A stretch of 64,000 nucleotides of DNA, taken from positions 248,001-312,000 of the forward strand of contig VZRS01006701.1 of the NCBI GenBank assembly GCA_013398055.1, given 5' to 3'. Position 1 is the first letter of the stretch, and every line of letters starts with the position of its first letter. Positions 25,303 to 37,636 of the stretch are shown here, piece after piece. Both the position numbers and the translations under genes were made by a program. This DNA is from Ifrita kowaldi (Eukaryota > Chordata > Aves > Passeriformes > Cinclosomatidae). A model generated the notes under the pieces. That model did not search any database, was not told the origin of the DNA, and saw only the letters and a program-made list of their open reading frames with translations.

Positions 25303-26123
25303 ATCACTTTATGTTTGTCTCTTTCAAGGTCAGGCCAGACTTGGAATGCAAGTGCAACGTGAGCCACCAGAACATCTGCTATGGGGTATTTCCAGACCAT
25401 CCTGGAACGAGAAACACCCGAATCGTGTGGGAAAACCGATTCTCACAAAATCTTCAGGCAGAAGTTGGCAATCAGCTGAGCTAAGCATGACAGCTACAGC
25501 TCAGATGAGAGAGCCAGGTCCTCGCTGCATCACCTGGCACCCTTCCACTGAAGTAAATGGAGTTCTGCTGACCTGGCTCTGTACCTGGGAAGGGCTGCCA
25601 ACAGACAAGCTGATGTGACACATCCGTGTTAGAAAGGAAGGGGGGAAAAAAATCTGTTAGATACTATAAAAAATTGTGAGTTTGGTGTTTCTCGACCTTG
25701 TAAAACTCATGAGGTAATTCAAAGAGAATCACAGCCCGTGTTTATGAGTGACCCAACAGATCCTTTCCTGGCCAAAGTCCCCAGCCAGGACATCTCATGT
25801 GGAAAGAGCTCTTAGGTGCTCCCTGGTTTCTGCAGGGCAAAGGTGGGGATTTCTGCTCTGTGCTGGTAAAAATTCCCACTTGGGCAACGAGGTAGAGTGA
25901 AGAGTGACACAGGGTGCTGGATTTTGCTGCCTCCTTAGAGCAGAGAGAAATGCAGAAAAAAAAAACCCTTAAATTCTGGTGGCCTAAGATTTTCCCACAT
26001 GCCCCCAGTGTTTTCTGCTGGGTTTAGGTGTCAGATGGGGATGAACCACAGGTAAATTCCAGGTAAAGGGACTGGAGTTCATCTGCACCTGGGCATCAGG
26101 GCTCAGTCCTGACAGGAGTGCAT

Positions 26124-26262
26124 GGAATCCTAAAATGAACTGGTTTGGAATGGACCTTAAAGCTCACCCAGTCCCACCCCCTGCCATGGGCAGGAACACC
26201 TTCCACTATCCCAGGCTGCTCCAAACTCCTTCATCCTGGCCTTGGACACTTCCAGGGGTGAT
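26124..26262 (-). mobile_element. CR1 LINE 3' end fragment, minus orientation
   Basis: Plus-strand GGAATCCTAAAATGAACTGG, GACCTTAAAGCTCACCCAG, CCCTGCCATGGGCAGGAACA, CACTATCCCAGGCTGCTCC and CCTGGCCTTGGACACTTCCA form an inverted CR1 3' end. Substitutions such as AAACTCCTTCATCC in place of AAGCCCCRTCCAACC show moderate divergence. The 5' truncation is near 26262. Confidence 0.9.
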
Positions 26263-26264
26263 TG

Positions 26265-27262
26265 TAACAAAGCCAGGAGCTATTCCTGTGGTTCTCAGGT
26301 TGGCCTTACTTTTGAGCTTGAAGGTACACAGCTGTCTGAAAATCAGAGGTGGATTTGGGGAGACGCAGCTAAAAAATATCTGTATTTGTCAAAAATCCTT
26401 CCTGTCATTTCACTTTAATCCCAGATAGTTCCGCATATTTAAATTTTTTTAAAATATTTGATAGCAAATCTCTTCTCAGACGCCTGTGCCCACACTACCA
26501 TTAGATCTACACCTCATCCCTTTGACTTGATTACTGTTTCTGGTGGAGTCTGCAGCAAATCAGAGCTGAGTCCTGAGCAGCTCATGCTTGCAGCCTGATG
26601 AAATCAGGAAAAAATGTAGCTCTTGTTTATTGAGGAAGCAAAGCTGCTTCCATAAATAAGAAGGAGGCACAAAAGAGAAGCAAAGATGAAATAGCACTCT
26701 GAGGGAGGCATTTCAATCATTTTAGAGGGATTTCAGTGCAAAATGGCAAGAGGAAAAGAGATTCCTTCTCTAAAAAGACAAATCTTATGTTTTTAGTATT
26801 CTCAAAACACTTCAAATCTCACTGGAGAAAGGATTATTAGGGGCAACCTCAGCTTTAAACAAGGAGCCGGCCTCCTTTCTGTGGGAATGGAACTATTTCC
26901 AAAGGAATTACATTTTAAAATAGGGGGGGAAAAAATGACACACGAATTTCTGGGACAAGAATTTACCTCAGAAGCTGCTCCCAGCTCTCTGTTGCTGTAC
27001 AGCAGCAATGCCCAGCCACCCCTGAGTGACACAGGACCGTGGTGACTGTCCCTGCCAGGTGACATCAGCTTCTCCAGCTGCATCAGGTGAGATCAGGAGC
27101 CAAGAGAGAAGGGAACAATCAGCTGCCATCTGGGGTGGGAGCTTCCTCCCCAACACCTGCAGCCGAGGCTGCACCTGCTCTGCTGGAGCTGCTCCTGCAG
27201 AGCTCCCAGGGAGCCTTCAAATGACTCGTCAGACCTTTCCTTTCTCCTCTGGGGATGATTAA
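26265..27262. other. Unique non-coding stretch
   Basis: No supported gene or recognised mobile element. An AT-rich run lies at 26430-26460. Confidence 0.5.
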
Positions 27263-27313
27263 AAACAAAAAACAAAACAACAACAACAACAAAAAAAAAA
27301 AAAAAAAAAAAAC
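27263..27313. repeat. A-rich simple repeat with a short (CAA)n core
   Basis: AAAAACAAAAAACAAAACAA is followed by about four CAA units and a run of about 22 A. Low-complexity sequence with no adjoining retroposed gene copy that I recognise. The minus-strand reading is a run of phenylalanine and valine codons. Confidence 0.85.
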
Positions 27314-27319
27314 CAGAAC

Positions 27320-28395
27320 ATGATAAAACAGAAAAAACCAAATGCTAAAAATACTGAACTTGGCTGCCATCTGACATCAGCCTCCTACACAATCCTGGGA
27401 GGTCGCTCAGCCCACACACCCCTCTTTCCTTTCCTTTGATTAGCCAAGATACAATTTCCTTAATTTTGTTACGAGCACTTTGTGCAAGCGATGGGAAATA
27501 AAGCTGGCCCGAGAGGACGGAGATGCAAGCAACCTTCTCCTGCTTTTCTGTGGCTCACTTTCTCCCCGCCCTTCTCAGCAGCACCTTGCACACCTTCCCA
27601 CCAGAAGCCACATCCTGACAATAACCAGACCACGGCCGCCTGGTGCAGCCACATCTTTGCTGCAGTTTGCTCAGTGGAACACAGGAATGCTTTCATGCCT
27701 GTCCAAGCTGACTGCTGTTAAAGAAAAGGAAGGGCTGGATTTTCAGTATCCAGAGATGTTTGCAAGCAGAGTCACATCAGCAGAGCAGTACAGAGGAAAA
27801 CTCCCAGTTTTTGTGACCAGAGCCCACAGGCAGAGCCATGCTGGTGTAAGTCAGGGACTTGATCTCCTGTCCAGGCTGTGGAAATCAGCTCCTTGGCATC
27901 CCGTGGATCTCTGGGATGAAATGCATCACATCTCCTTAGTTAAGAAAAATTAAATTTCATGGAGAGCATTGTTGGAGGTGTCACTTTAATATCATTTGCA
28001 AGTGTTCCAATGAAATCCTCAGCCTTTGGGCAAACCTTGCTCATAATCCCACATCACTATCAGTTTAAGCAAGCCCCAAATGCAAACTGTCCCAATTCCC
28101 TTGTTAATGGAGAGGCATCTCCTCTCATCTGCTGCTGAAATAACAATGAATGCAGCATCCTTAGGCTTGCCAAATGCACTTTAAACTCATGAAATACCAG
28201 CTTCATGTCATAAATAGGCTTTTTGGAAAAGCAGAACTCAATAGTCCAACAAAAATTGAAGAGAATTGCGGCATATCTAAAGAAATTGCAGCTCAGTCCC
28301 AAAATTTCAATCTGACTTCCCTTTTTGAGGGTTTTGGAATGAGAGTTTTTGCTGAGGCACAGCCCAGCAAGAGAACTGATTGTTAACTTCAGACT
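27320..28395. other. Unique non-coding stretch
   Basis: No supported gene. The 157-codon plus open frame at 27480-27953 overlaps other open frames and has no domain; treated as chance. Confidence 0.5.
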
Positions 28396-28399
28396 AAGG

Positions 28400-28441
28400 G
28401 GAAAAAAAAAACAAAAAAAAAAACAAAAACAAAAAAAAACC
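28400..28441. repeat. A-rich (A)nC simple repeat
   Basis: GGGGAAAAAAAAAACAAAAA and following A/C runs form an imperfect AAAAAC-type simple repeat. No coding meaning. Confidence 0.8.
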
Positions 28442-28959
28442 AAGAAAGCAATTATGAATCTGGCTCTCAAAAGTCAGGGCTTCAACATCCACATCCACTG
28501 CTGGCACTTCCCAGCCTTCAAGGAGAAAAGCTCCTTAATGGCTCGCCGAGGTCTGGGCAAGGAGCCTGGGCTGTGAATGCAGTCTGTGCCCTATTCCATC
28601 ATCCCCAAAGGCACCAGAAACAGCCCCAAAGGCTCAGGGAAGTGAAGGGAATTCCAGCAGCTGCCAGGGAAGGCCAGTGCCCCATTTGCTGCCATTAGGC
28701 AAATGCATCCCAGCAGCCCCATCCCTGCCTGGCTCCCAAGTGACAGGGGGTTTATTGCTCCTCCAGGCTCCATCCGCAGCCATTACTGCAACAAAATCAG
28801 ATGTAATCACATTTACATGGGATTGTCAACCATCAGTAAGAAACCGTTCAGCCTCCACTCTCAGGCACCAGCTTCCTCCCAGTCTGCCATCCCTCCCCGC
28901 AGCCCACAGCTGACTGGCACATCCTCCCCTTTGTCTGCAGCCGTTCACAGAAAACTTCA

Positions 28960-29335
28960 AAGAAATCCTTCTTAAAAGCTCCTCCTGGCCGTCCTGCCCC
29001 GCTGCTCTCCCAGGGGGGCACAGGATGACAGCAATTGAAGGTTTCCTTCCTCTGTGCTGTGTTGCTGATCACCTCGGCACCATTAATCACCAGTTTGGGT
29101 ACCACGAGGCACTGGACCAGCACATCAGCACAGATCGAGGATTTGTGGCTTCTGTCAGCGGTACAAATATTGCAGAAGGAATTACAGCAGCTCTGGGGTA
29201 ATCACGGGCCTTTCTTCAGATGCTGAAAGCATTTATAGACTTCTCCCTCAGAGCAGGGTTATGAATGGCTGTGCACAGTTAGGCTAATGGTTGGGAAAAA
29301 TCCAATACCTGCCGAAGTCCTCGCTTAGGGAGAGC
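28960..29335. promoter_or_regulatory. Candidate conserved non-coding element (unverified)
   Basis: A repeat-free stretch with a balanced, unbiased word mix and several retained CpGs: CTCGGCACC, CCACGAGGC, GATCGAGG, CAGCGG, ATCACGGG, CCGAAG and CTCGC. It contains CATTAATCACC and GGGGTAATCACGGG words of homeodomain type. This texture is what deeply conserved bird enhancers often look like, but no alignment was available. A 63-codon open frame across it has no support. Chance unique DNA is the main alternative. Confidence 0.25.
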
Positions 29336-29563
29336 AGGAAAGGTCTTGTCTCCAAGCTCTGTGCCGTGAGGCACAACTTGGATTGCACCCATGCATTGCT
29401 TCTGCTCTTTCCTTTCCCCCCTTGTGCAGATCTCCTCCTCAGGAGGACCAAACCAAGAGGATTTATTTAACCCCTAACACTTAACAAACGCTGTACTGCA
29501 ACAAGTCAGATTTGGGGCGCTCTAGGAGGTTTGACCAATTCTTTATATGACCCAGGGGACTGG

Positions 29564-29955
29564 TGTGCCGGTTTGGCCAAAATCTAGTAATATGTCCTCT
29601 GAGAGAAAACCAGGTTACAACCACCCTTCCCCCCACCAGGTTTGGGAAAAAGGAAATTTTCCTCGAAGGAAAGTGAAAGAGATAAAAACTGTTTATTTAA
29701 CACACACACAAGAAAAGGATAATAATGCTAAATAATGAAATCTCTCGCTGTAGAGAGAAACCTGGGAAGATTTCAGAGTCCNATGCTTCACTCACCCTCC
29801 CTTTTACCTGTGCCCCTCCCCAGCCCCCCGCAATGCACTGCCCTGGGTGGTCACTGCCCCGTGTCCCCTCCGTCCCCGTGGGAGAGGCTGGGGTTGCACA
29901 GGGAGGCAGCTCTGCTCTCTGCTCCCCAGGTTGTTTCCTCAAGTGGTGAATGTGC
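29564..29955 (-). mobile_element. LTR-like block, probable solo or truncated endogenous retrovirus LTR
   Basis: The left edge TGTGCCGGTTTGGCCAAA is followed by CTCTGAGAGAAAACCAGGTT, an AACTGTTTATTTAACACACA segment, a GATAATAATGCTAAATAATG segment and CTCCCTTTTACCTGTGCCCC. From memory this order resembles a common passerine ERV LTR. On the minus strand it supplies an AAATAAA polyadenylation-like signal and an AGGTAAAAGGGAGGG stretch in promoter position, so minus orientation is favoured. No gag, pol or env sequence and no clear flanking duplication are visible. The right boundary is approximate. One unresolved base lies at 29782. Confidence 0.5.
29782..29782. other. Unresolved base (N) inside the LTR-like block
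   Basis: Single ambiguous base within repetitive sequence, where reads from other LTR copies could have caused conflict. Confidence 0.99.
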
Positions 29956-30109
29956 TCTTTCATAAACAGCCTTGTCGTGTCGCTGACCTTTTTCTGCGCT
30001 ACACCAGCAGGCCTCGTGTTCACCAACCCCCGCAGAAGATCGGGCAATAAAACCTTATTTCCCCAGGAAATGGTATCACTTGTGTATCTTAATGAAAATG
30101 CTGTGGTTT

Positions 30110-30430
30110 GTTGTTTTACACTGCGCTGCGAGCACCCAGATCAAAGAATTAACACGAGATTCAAGATCAGATCTAGCTTTGCAAGCAAGCCATGTAGTCT
30201 TCGTCTTTGATATGCAAACAAAGAATCATTAAATAAATTTGATCGTATCAAGCTAATAAGAGGCTTCAAATACAGATTGAGCAACCACTAGCTAGCTGGA
30301 CACAAGCATTTTGATAAAGCAACACTAAAAATATAAATAAATTCCAACCTCGCACTTTGGAATTCATTCAAACGCAGATCAGAAAGCCTCAGCAGTTGTG
30401 TGAGTCAGTATTTTGTCTCCACACGTTACT
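30110..30430. promoter_or_regulatory. Candidate conserved non-coding element with TCF/POU/SOX-like words
   Basis: Repeat-free AT-rich sequence with CTTTGAT (30205-30211, TCF/LEF-like) running into ATGCAAA (POU octamer-like) and AACAAAG (30217-30223, SOX-like) within about 20 bases. ATCATTAAATAAATTTGATC and an AGCTAGCTGG palindrome-rich segment follow. Retained CpGs (TGCGCTGCGAGC, ACACGAG, TTCGTC, GATCGT) are unusual for neutral AT-rich bird DNA. The function is inferred from motifs only. Confidence 0.3.
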
Positions 30431-30439
30431 TTAGGAAAT

Positions 30440-31985
30440 TGTGGGGGTTAAGGTGAAGCTGATGAGATTATTTTTCATATCAGCAACAAGTTTTATTGTT
30501 GCAGAATATGATTATTTGTGGGTAGGCAGTGCTCAACTCCACCGGCTTCATCTTAAACAGAGGAAAAGGTCTGAGAAAAGAGTGCACAGCATGTGTCAGC
30601 TTCCCTTTTTGTAACCCCTTGGCCTTTTGGAGGATACCTGTAGAATACCATGAGCTCAGCTGATGTAGATACTTAGAAAAGAGGATTTATTGTAGGGAAA
30701 ATAAAAATATAACTCCTGCTCAGTGGCTGCAGTGTGTCAAGAGAAAAAGGAATTTTCTCTATCAGCGACTGAACAAAAGCTGCCTTGAGCTCCAAGTTAT
30801 TTCTGCATTTCCACTTTGGAATATTACCATTGGCCATGGATGAAAGCAAGAGTGCTGGAGTACTCCTACAAGTAACGAATTGCAGCCTGCTGGTGCCAGG
30901 GATGCCTTCTGCTGAACATCTCCCATCAGGGCACAGCTGGAGCAGGTCACAGGGACCCACAGAGCTGTCCCCAAGTGTCCCCATCACCCACCCCTGAGCA
31001 GAATTAACACTCCAAATCTGGGAACCCACAGAGTTTAAAACCTTCTCCCACTTTCAAGTTTGCAACCCCTCCAGGCAGAGCAGCTCCAGAACAGCTGGCA
31101 GCTCTCCAGGTTTAGGATCCCCTCATTCCAGAGGCAGAGGTGAACCTTCCCCCCAGGCTGGCACCCAGCCAAGGGATGTTGCATTTATCCAGCATCCCAG
31201 GAGCTTTGCCCAGGAAGCTGCAGGTACAAGGATTAGTGGATTAAAGAGCAATAGGGGCACCTTAAACCCACTCAAAGTAGGATTTTTTCAGGGCATTTAC
31301 AACATATCAGAAGAGTTTTATATTAAGTCTCTGGAATAAAAGAGTGTTCAGACACTGCAGTGACACAGGCTGCCTTGCAGTGGAGGCAGTAATCTATGGA
31401 AGTTATTATTTTTAAAGGCACAAACGAGCTTTTACTGTTTCAAAAGGGAGATATGGAGAAGGGGGAGACTGTCACCACGATGTGGTAACCCATTCTGCTC
31501 CGAGATTTTTATACACAAAAGCCACCAGAGCTCAGATGATGATTTGCAAGAAATCTGTACCTGCCTGTGTGGCTGGGCCCTGCACAAAACAGAGCAGAAA
31601 AGGCGAGTTCATCCCAGGCCAGGGGCCACAGAATGCCCAGCTATTCTCCCAGGCCAAGGCAGGGAGAGGCTGGGGTGGTACAGGCTCCAAGGACACACAG
31701 AAGCAAAGTCTATTTCAGAAAATCACGCCCTCCCCGAGTCCCCTCCCATCCCAAGCACCGCAGGAACCATCGAGTGCTGTTTTCCCCGGGAAGACTGAGG
31801 TAACAGTATTTCTTTTTAACACGGCTCTTTATTGCACGCAGTACTTAGGAGCCTCAATTGCTCCTTCTGCACAGCTGGAGAGAAAACACACATTGGCTCA
31901 GGAATACGTGTTGTGAGTGGCCCACGAGCAGCAGGCAGAACCCAGGGCTTCGCCACCACTTCGTGCTTAACGAGCTTTAGAAAAA
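30440..31985. other. Unique non-coding stretch between candidate regulatory blocks
   Basis: No supported gene. The 144-codon plus frame at 31482-31916 overlaps two other open plus frames and has no domain. I cannot assign a repeat. Confidence 0.5.
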
Positions 31986-31989
31986 TATC

Positions 31990-32420
31990 AGTGGCAGGAG
32001 CGAGGTAGATAATTCATCAAACTCCATCCAGCCAAATATGCATCCACACTCTCAGTGCAATACATTATGGGAGAGGCTGCACACTCCTTTTAATGGCCAT
32101 ATCATCACCCGTCCAGAATTAATGTTCATGCCAGCAGCATTAATTACCTTCACTTTGATTTCTCCCAGGGATCAGGCTTCAGCAGCACTGAAGCCCTGCA
32201 GTCCCTCTTCACAGCACACTTTTCTCAAGCGCAGGAAAAACTGTGATAATCAATATTGATTGATCGCTGCGCTCGGTCCCACTGCTGCTTCTAAATCACA
32301 GAAAGCACTTCATCAGATAATGCATCTGTTTAAATTTACCAAAGAAGAGGCAGCTACACCTCAGCTTCGGGGGCCAGACATGCAAGAGCGCATCGACAAC
32401 TCCTGAAATAGATGGAAATA
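31990..32420. promoter_or_regulatory. Candidate conserved non-coding element, homeodomain/PBX-motif rich
   Basis: The segment contains AAATATGCATCC, TTTTAATGGCC, ATTAATTA (32139-32146), CTTTGAT (32153-32159), GATAATCAATATTGATTGAT with a PBX/HOX-type TGATTGAT at 32257-32264, then GATAATGCATC. CpG-containing words persist (GATCGCTGCGCTCGG, AGCGCATCGAC). The density of such words without any repeat signature is the strongest enhancer-like texture in the 29-33 kb area. Not verified by conservation; the function is inferred. Confidence 0.33.
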
Positions 32421-32424
32421 ATTA

Positions 32425-34440
32425 AATGCCTGAGAAACACAATGCAAACAGGAGTGCTGACACAGATTTGACACTGCTGGCTGAGCAGCAGGCTGGGGAG
32501 CAGGGATTAAACTCCCTTCAAACAGCTGGACTTGTGCCTGCCCCGCCATCCGTGGCCCTGAGCCAGCTCCCAGCTGTGGGTGCAGGGGCTTCTGGAAGAA
32601 GAGGCAGCAGATTTGTCTTCTTGAGCTGTTAATTAGCACAGGGGTGATGTGGGTTTAAAAGCCCTTTCTGCCTGAGACGTGGCATAAATCCCTCATTCCC
32701 CACCTCTCGTGAAAGTTCCCTAAACAAATAAACCTCAGGGATGAAACAAGCCCATGAGTCTGGATAAATATTCCAGGAGGAACAAGTGGGAGCACAGCAG
32801 CTCCTGAATCCCACCCGGATTTCAGTCTCCTACTTTTCTGTTCAATAGTGATAAAGCTCAGCAATAGAAACCTAGGCATAAAGCAGAATTTCATCACAGA
32901 AATTAAGGCAACCACAGGTGAGGGGACAGGAATTACAGACAGCAGGACCCACGGTCATTTCTTTGTGGGCACCCGACCTCAGGTGTTAGTGACACCTCAA
33001 AAATAAAATCAAAGTTCCCCAGACATGCACAAAGTTGTGTATGTGTTGCACTTAAAGTAAAATATTCATTTCTATTGATTTCCATTGAAAACCAGCCCCA
33101 GAAACCCACCCAACCTTTGAAAATTATGGGAAAGCTTGTTCTGTACACACATAAAGACTGTCAGGCTGTGTTGTCAGGCTATTTTGAGAAATAAAAAAAA
33201 AAAAATCCAAAAGTACCCCTGAAGACCATTTTCCTAAAATCTGCCATTCTGTATAATCAGGATGGTGGTCAAGCATGCTGAAAAGAGGAGTTCAAATTTA
33301 CAGCACCCACGTGCAATATGGGCTCATCAAAAAGTATTAAATCATTGCTCAGAACAATAAATAGAGCTCCTAACACCCAAGCAAGACCACACTTGAAAAG
33401 TACTTTATTAACAAAATCTAAAATGGGTTAAAAAATAAAAAAAAAATTAAGCCTGCCTACTTTCCCCTGGCAATTTCCTCTAGATTTGATTGTAACTTGG
33501 GAAAGATAAATGGCACTTACTTCATCAGGGAACAAGCATTTTCTGTGGCAGCCAGTGAAGCTGCCTGTGCTCAGCTGGGCTGCATCCATAGATCTTCCCT
33601 GAAATCTGGGGAGCTCCCCAGCCCACAGTCCCGGGAGCTGCATTTTCAAGGGCATAAACTTGACACCACATAAATATTATGTGCTTTTCTTACACTTTGC
33701 AGCTCAGAATTGATTCACTCTCGAGCACAGTTGCGGGGCTGAGTGTAACATAACTCATCTCCAGCTGGCATTTTCTCTGTGAATAACATGACAAGCATCC
33801 CTTCACCCAAGGATGAAGCCTCCAAGAAAATAACAACACACCTTCTTCCTGCTCACACCACCAAAACCATACTTGGGATTTGCTCTCAGACTTTGTCCAT
33901 TCCAACAAAGTAGCTTTACCAATTCCTTGCCCTCTTCTCCCAGTTTTGTTTTCACCAGAAGTTCTGTGCATAATCTGGGCTCGGATGAAAATGCAGACTT
34001 GACAAGAATACTATTTTTGATCATCCAAACCAAAGGTCACCTGCTACCAGTGTCTGAAAGAACAGGCAAATCCTTTGATATTTCTTAATAACTGGTTGTA
34101 CAGTTAAAATCTGAAACCAGAAATGTATTGTTTGTCAACTGATCAGCCTGGTTGGCCTAAAAAAACAAAAAAATCATTATTTACAACATAAAGCAGAATT
34201 CAGGTTACCCTGGAACCATGCAAGTCCCATAAACACCAGCAAGATGTCAGTGGGATGACACAACATTGCCAGGGAATTTATTCCTCCAACAGTTTTCAAA
34301 TCACATCCACGGATTCCAATAACATTCCAGGACAGGATCTCCACACAGAGGGTTTGCTACACCTCCCTGGTCTTCCACATTTGCCAGCATTTAATTGATA
34401 TTGGAATTCAGCCTTTCCAAAAGCAGTCTCACCTGTTTGG
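32425..34440. other. Unique non-coding stretch
   Basis: No supported gene; short A-rich runs at 33190-33205 and 33430-33450. No recognisable mobile element. Confidence 0.5.
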
Positions 34441-34445
34441 GGAAT

Positions 34446-34466
34446 AGGGTGAGGGTTAGGGTTAGA
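34446..34466 (+). repeat. Very short interstitial telomere-like repeat
   Basis: TAGGGTGAGGGTTAGGGTTA gives about three and a half TTAGGG-like units, one with a single substitution. This is far too short to be a functional telomere remnant and may be coincidence, but the two central units are perfect. Confidence 0.5.
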
Positions 34467-34469
34467 GAA

Positions 34470-37400
34470 ACTGCAAGAGGTTCTCGAAGCTCAGGTGTAT
34501 CCTGAAGGACACATCCTGCTGGAAGATGTTCTTGGATAAGTGTTGATATTTCTCCACCAAGAGTCCCTATTTCACTCTAAACCAGGTTTCAATAACTCTG
34601 GTCTTTAACACATTGGGTTACTTTCAAAGTGATGCTCATCAAAACCTTTTAGGTTCAGGTTTCTTATATTCACCATATTCCTAAAGGATCATTCTGTGTA
34701 GACACAGCTCCTGGAATTGCTTTCCTCTGATTCTTGTCTAATTTTCTCAGCTGATGTCTTCCAAATCCCCACAAATCCCCTACTCCAGTGTGGGCTACCA
34801 CATGTGGCAATATGGATTTACTGCAGGCTGTGCAAGTCCTCCCCACACGCCTTTTCCAGGATATTTTACTGCACTGCGATCGTGGTTCCCCTCACTGAGA
34901 CAGAGCTGCTCACACAGAGGTATGGGAGCTGCAAGATGAACTCAGAATCCATTCTGGCAACTTCTTAGAAATGATGCACTTTAATTTTGCATCGCTTACA
35001 GGATGAGCAAAAGTTCTTTCACGAGGGATTGTGGCCCTGAGTGTTCCCCAAGGGGCAGTGAGATAACTGTGAGCCTTCACAGATTTCACAAGAGGGTCCC
35101 TCTAAGAAGTCATCTGCAACTTCTTTTCCCACCCCTTTTCACTCCTACCCCTCCCTTTTCTCTGGAACAGCTTCCTCTTTTACCAAGAAAATTCTCCCTG
35201 GTCTTTCAGAGATTTCTTGGGCAAGAGTGCCAACTCAACAACCCCCGAAATGAGAGTTGCCTCCTCCACCTTCAGGGATGATGGAAACTCTAAACACACT
35301 GTCAAACAGCAAAGGTCAGCCTGCTTTTAAAAATGTCATTTTTAATGCCTTAAATGAGGTATGAATTGTGGAAGTTCATCTATGGATGCACAATCAAGTC
35401 CCCATTCTACAGCTATCTATATTATAAAGGTCATAGCCTGCAGAATTTTTTTTTCACTGTTTGGCTTTGCTTCCTCCTAAGGGATCAATAAAGTAACTCA
35501 TATTTCCTTTCTATTTTAACTGTGTTGTTGAGAGTATCTTATCCTAGGCAGCAAACTGCTGGCACTATCTTTTTTTATTGCCTATAACCTTTAAAAGAAT
35601 AGATAATTCAAACACCACCTTGAAAACAAGCGGTAATAAAATGCAACACCAGAAAGACAGCACAGAGTAAAACTTCCAGCAGAGTCTCCTTTATCAAGAC
35701 TCTTCATGAACCTTCTTTTTCTCTCTCCACACCATTAAGTTCAGAAGGAGAACATCCTATCCCAGACCACGATTGGCTTGGGATCACCACACGAGTTTGG
35801 TGACATTGACTTGCTCAGTGCAGGGGAGATTTGGAGAAGCCAAGGCCATCTTGTTGGAGGTGATGCAGATCTCACATCCCCATTTGCAACACAGAGGCTG
35901 CTGCAGGAACACCTTGATGGCATTAATTTTCTCCCCTTCCTAGCTTGACTCTGAGCACAGACATCAAGCAGCCAGAAAATCAGGGGGAAAGGAGTGTCCC
36001 AGAGTAAGCCTACTGCTGAAGCAGAAATTTACTTTAATCCCATTCCCAAAGATGACTCATGTTCTTCAGCGGAACTTGAAAGTCAAGGCTCTCCCCTTTA
36101 AAGTCCTCGTCTTCCTGCAGCATTAGTCTCAGTGATTTTCCATGTAAACAGGGAAGTTTTAATTACATAATGGGTGCTTCTGCTGTTTTCACAAGAATTC
36201 CTTTATTCAGAGGCAATGCTTAAAGGAAGCTGTTCGTCTTCAAAGGTCAGGTTGTTGAATAAGGTGAGTTATTGTTCAGAGCAACTGAAGGAACGTGGAA
36301 GTACGTTTTAATTAAGTCTTATAACCCATAACTCCAAGAAATGCTTGACCTCCCTTAACCCTGGCCAGAATCAAGATGGGACCAGGTAGGGCTTATTGGG
36401 GTCTTTAAAAAGCCATGGATAAACCCACTCAAGGAAAGGTTTTGCAAATGAAAGGAGGCACAAGGTGCGAATTAATGGACTGTGATGGCCTAAAGAATAA
36501 CTAAGGAACAGAACAAGAAATCAATCTTCTCCTAGAGTCTGGTGGAGCTGCTTCAGTCCCCTGAGATGACAATGAACACTAACAGCCACCCCAAGATGAA
36601 AAAGGCATCAACATTTGTGAAGGACACTAAGTAAGGTAGGCTACCTCTAGAGAAAATCAGGGGCAGCAAGTAAACAACAAAAAAACCCTGGAATTTATTG
36701 GAGTTCAAGGTAAGCTCCCTCTACAACACAAATATTTGGTGCATGTTACTGGCTGTTCTGTTGTAGGAAAAAAAAATAAATCATGTTGGCTTTGCTGTAG
36801 GCAGTTAATGAGACTCCTCAGTGCCTGGCAGCATTAACAACAGAAAAGGGTGTCATGCCTTAAAATGAAGTCTAATCTGGCCTGACACAGTAGATTGTTT
36901 ACCTCTGACCTTCCCACAGCCAAAATCCTTTTAAAGACATGAAGAGGCTTTGGCTCATTAGGATGAGCAGCAGCAGCCCATCTTAAGCTGTTTTGCTTGA
37001 GAAAGTTGATAAATGACTGTTGTCATGAAAGGTGGAGAAGAGGGAATCTGGGCAGCAGTGCCAGGGTACTGGGAAAGGTGAGTCAAACCTTTCAAGAGAG
37101 GGGTTCTCCATTATTTTACACTCCTGGGGGAGACAGTCCTTGGGCACAGTGATTCAACAGTGAATCAAAGGGGGCTGAGATTTTACCTGGCAGTTCACGT
37201 CAGGTTTTGAGTCTTTCTGTGAGTCTGGCAAAGCTTTGGGCTCCTCTGTTTTGGGTGCTGAGCATGGTCCCACCTGGCCTTGCACTGCAGGGGAATGGAG
37301 TGGGAATGATCACACAGCTAAAAAAAGTGGGAGCATTTTTAGGGTCTGTGGTCTGTTCAGCCGAGGAAAGGCTGTCAGGACAGATATTGGCAAAGAGGTA

Positions 37401-37632
37401 AAAGCAATAGTAAAGAGGGAGGGAATAAATGCTTGTGCCAAGAGGAGAAAGAGCAATAAACATAAAGGATGCAGTAAACATAAAGGATACAAGAGAAGAG
37501 CCAAGTTAAGTATCAAGAAAAGTCCAATAAAAAGAACAGTTAATCACTGGAAGGAGTTTATCCTTGGAAAGCAGGTGGGAGAGCACCAGCTGAGATATGA
37601 GGCTGCTCCTGCTGGGGCACAGGGCTGACCGA
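34470..37632. other. Unique non-coding block
   Basis: About 3 kb with no supported gene. At about 37452-37490 a small tandem duplication repeats TAAACATAAAGGAT with GCAG between the copies. No mobile element recognised. Confidence 0.5.
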
Positions 37633-37636
37633 GGCT

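Noticed and set aside
34446..34466. Interstitial telomeric repeat as evidence of chromosome fusion
   Set aside because: Only two perfect TTAGGG units plus one imperfect; too short to support a fusion or telomere insertion.
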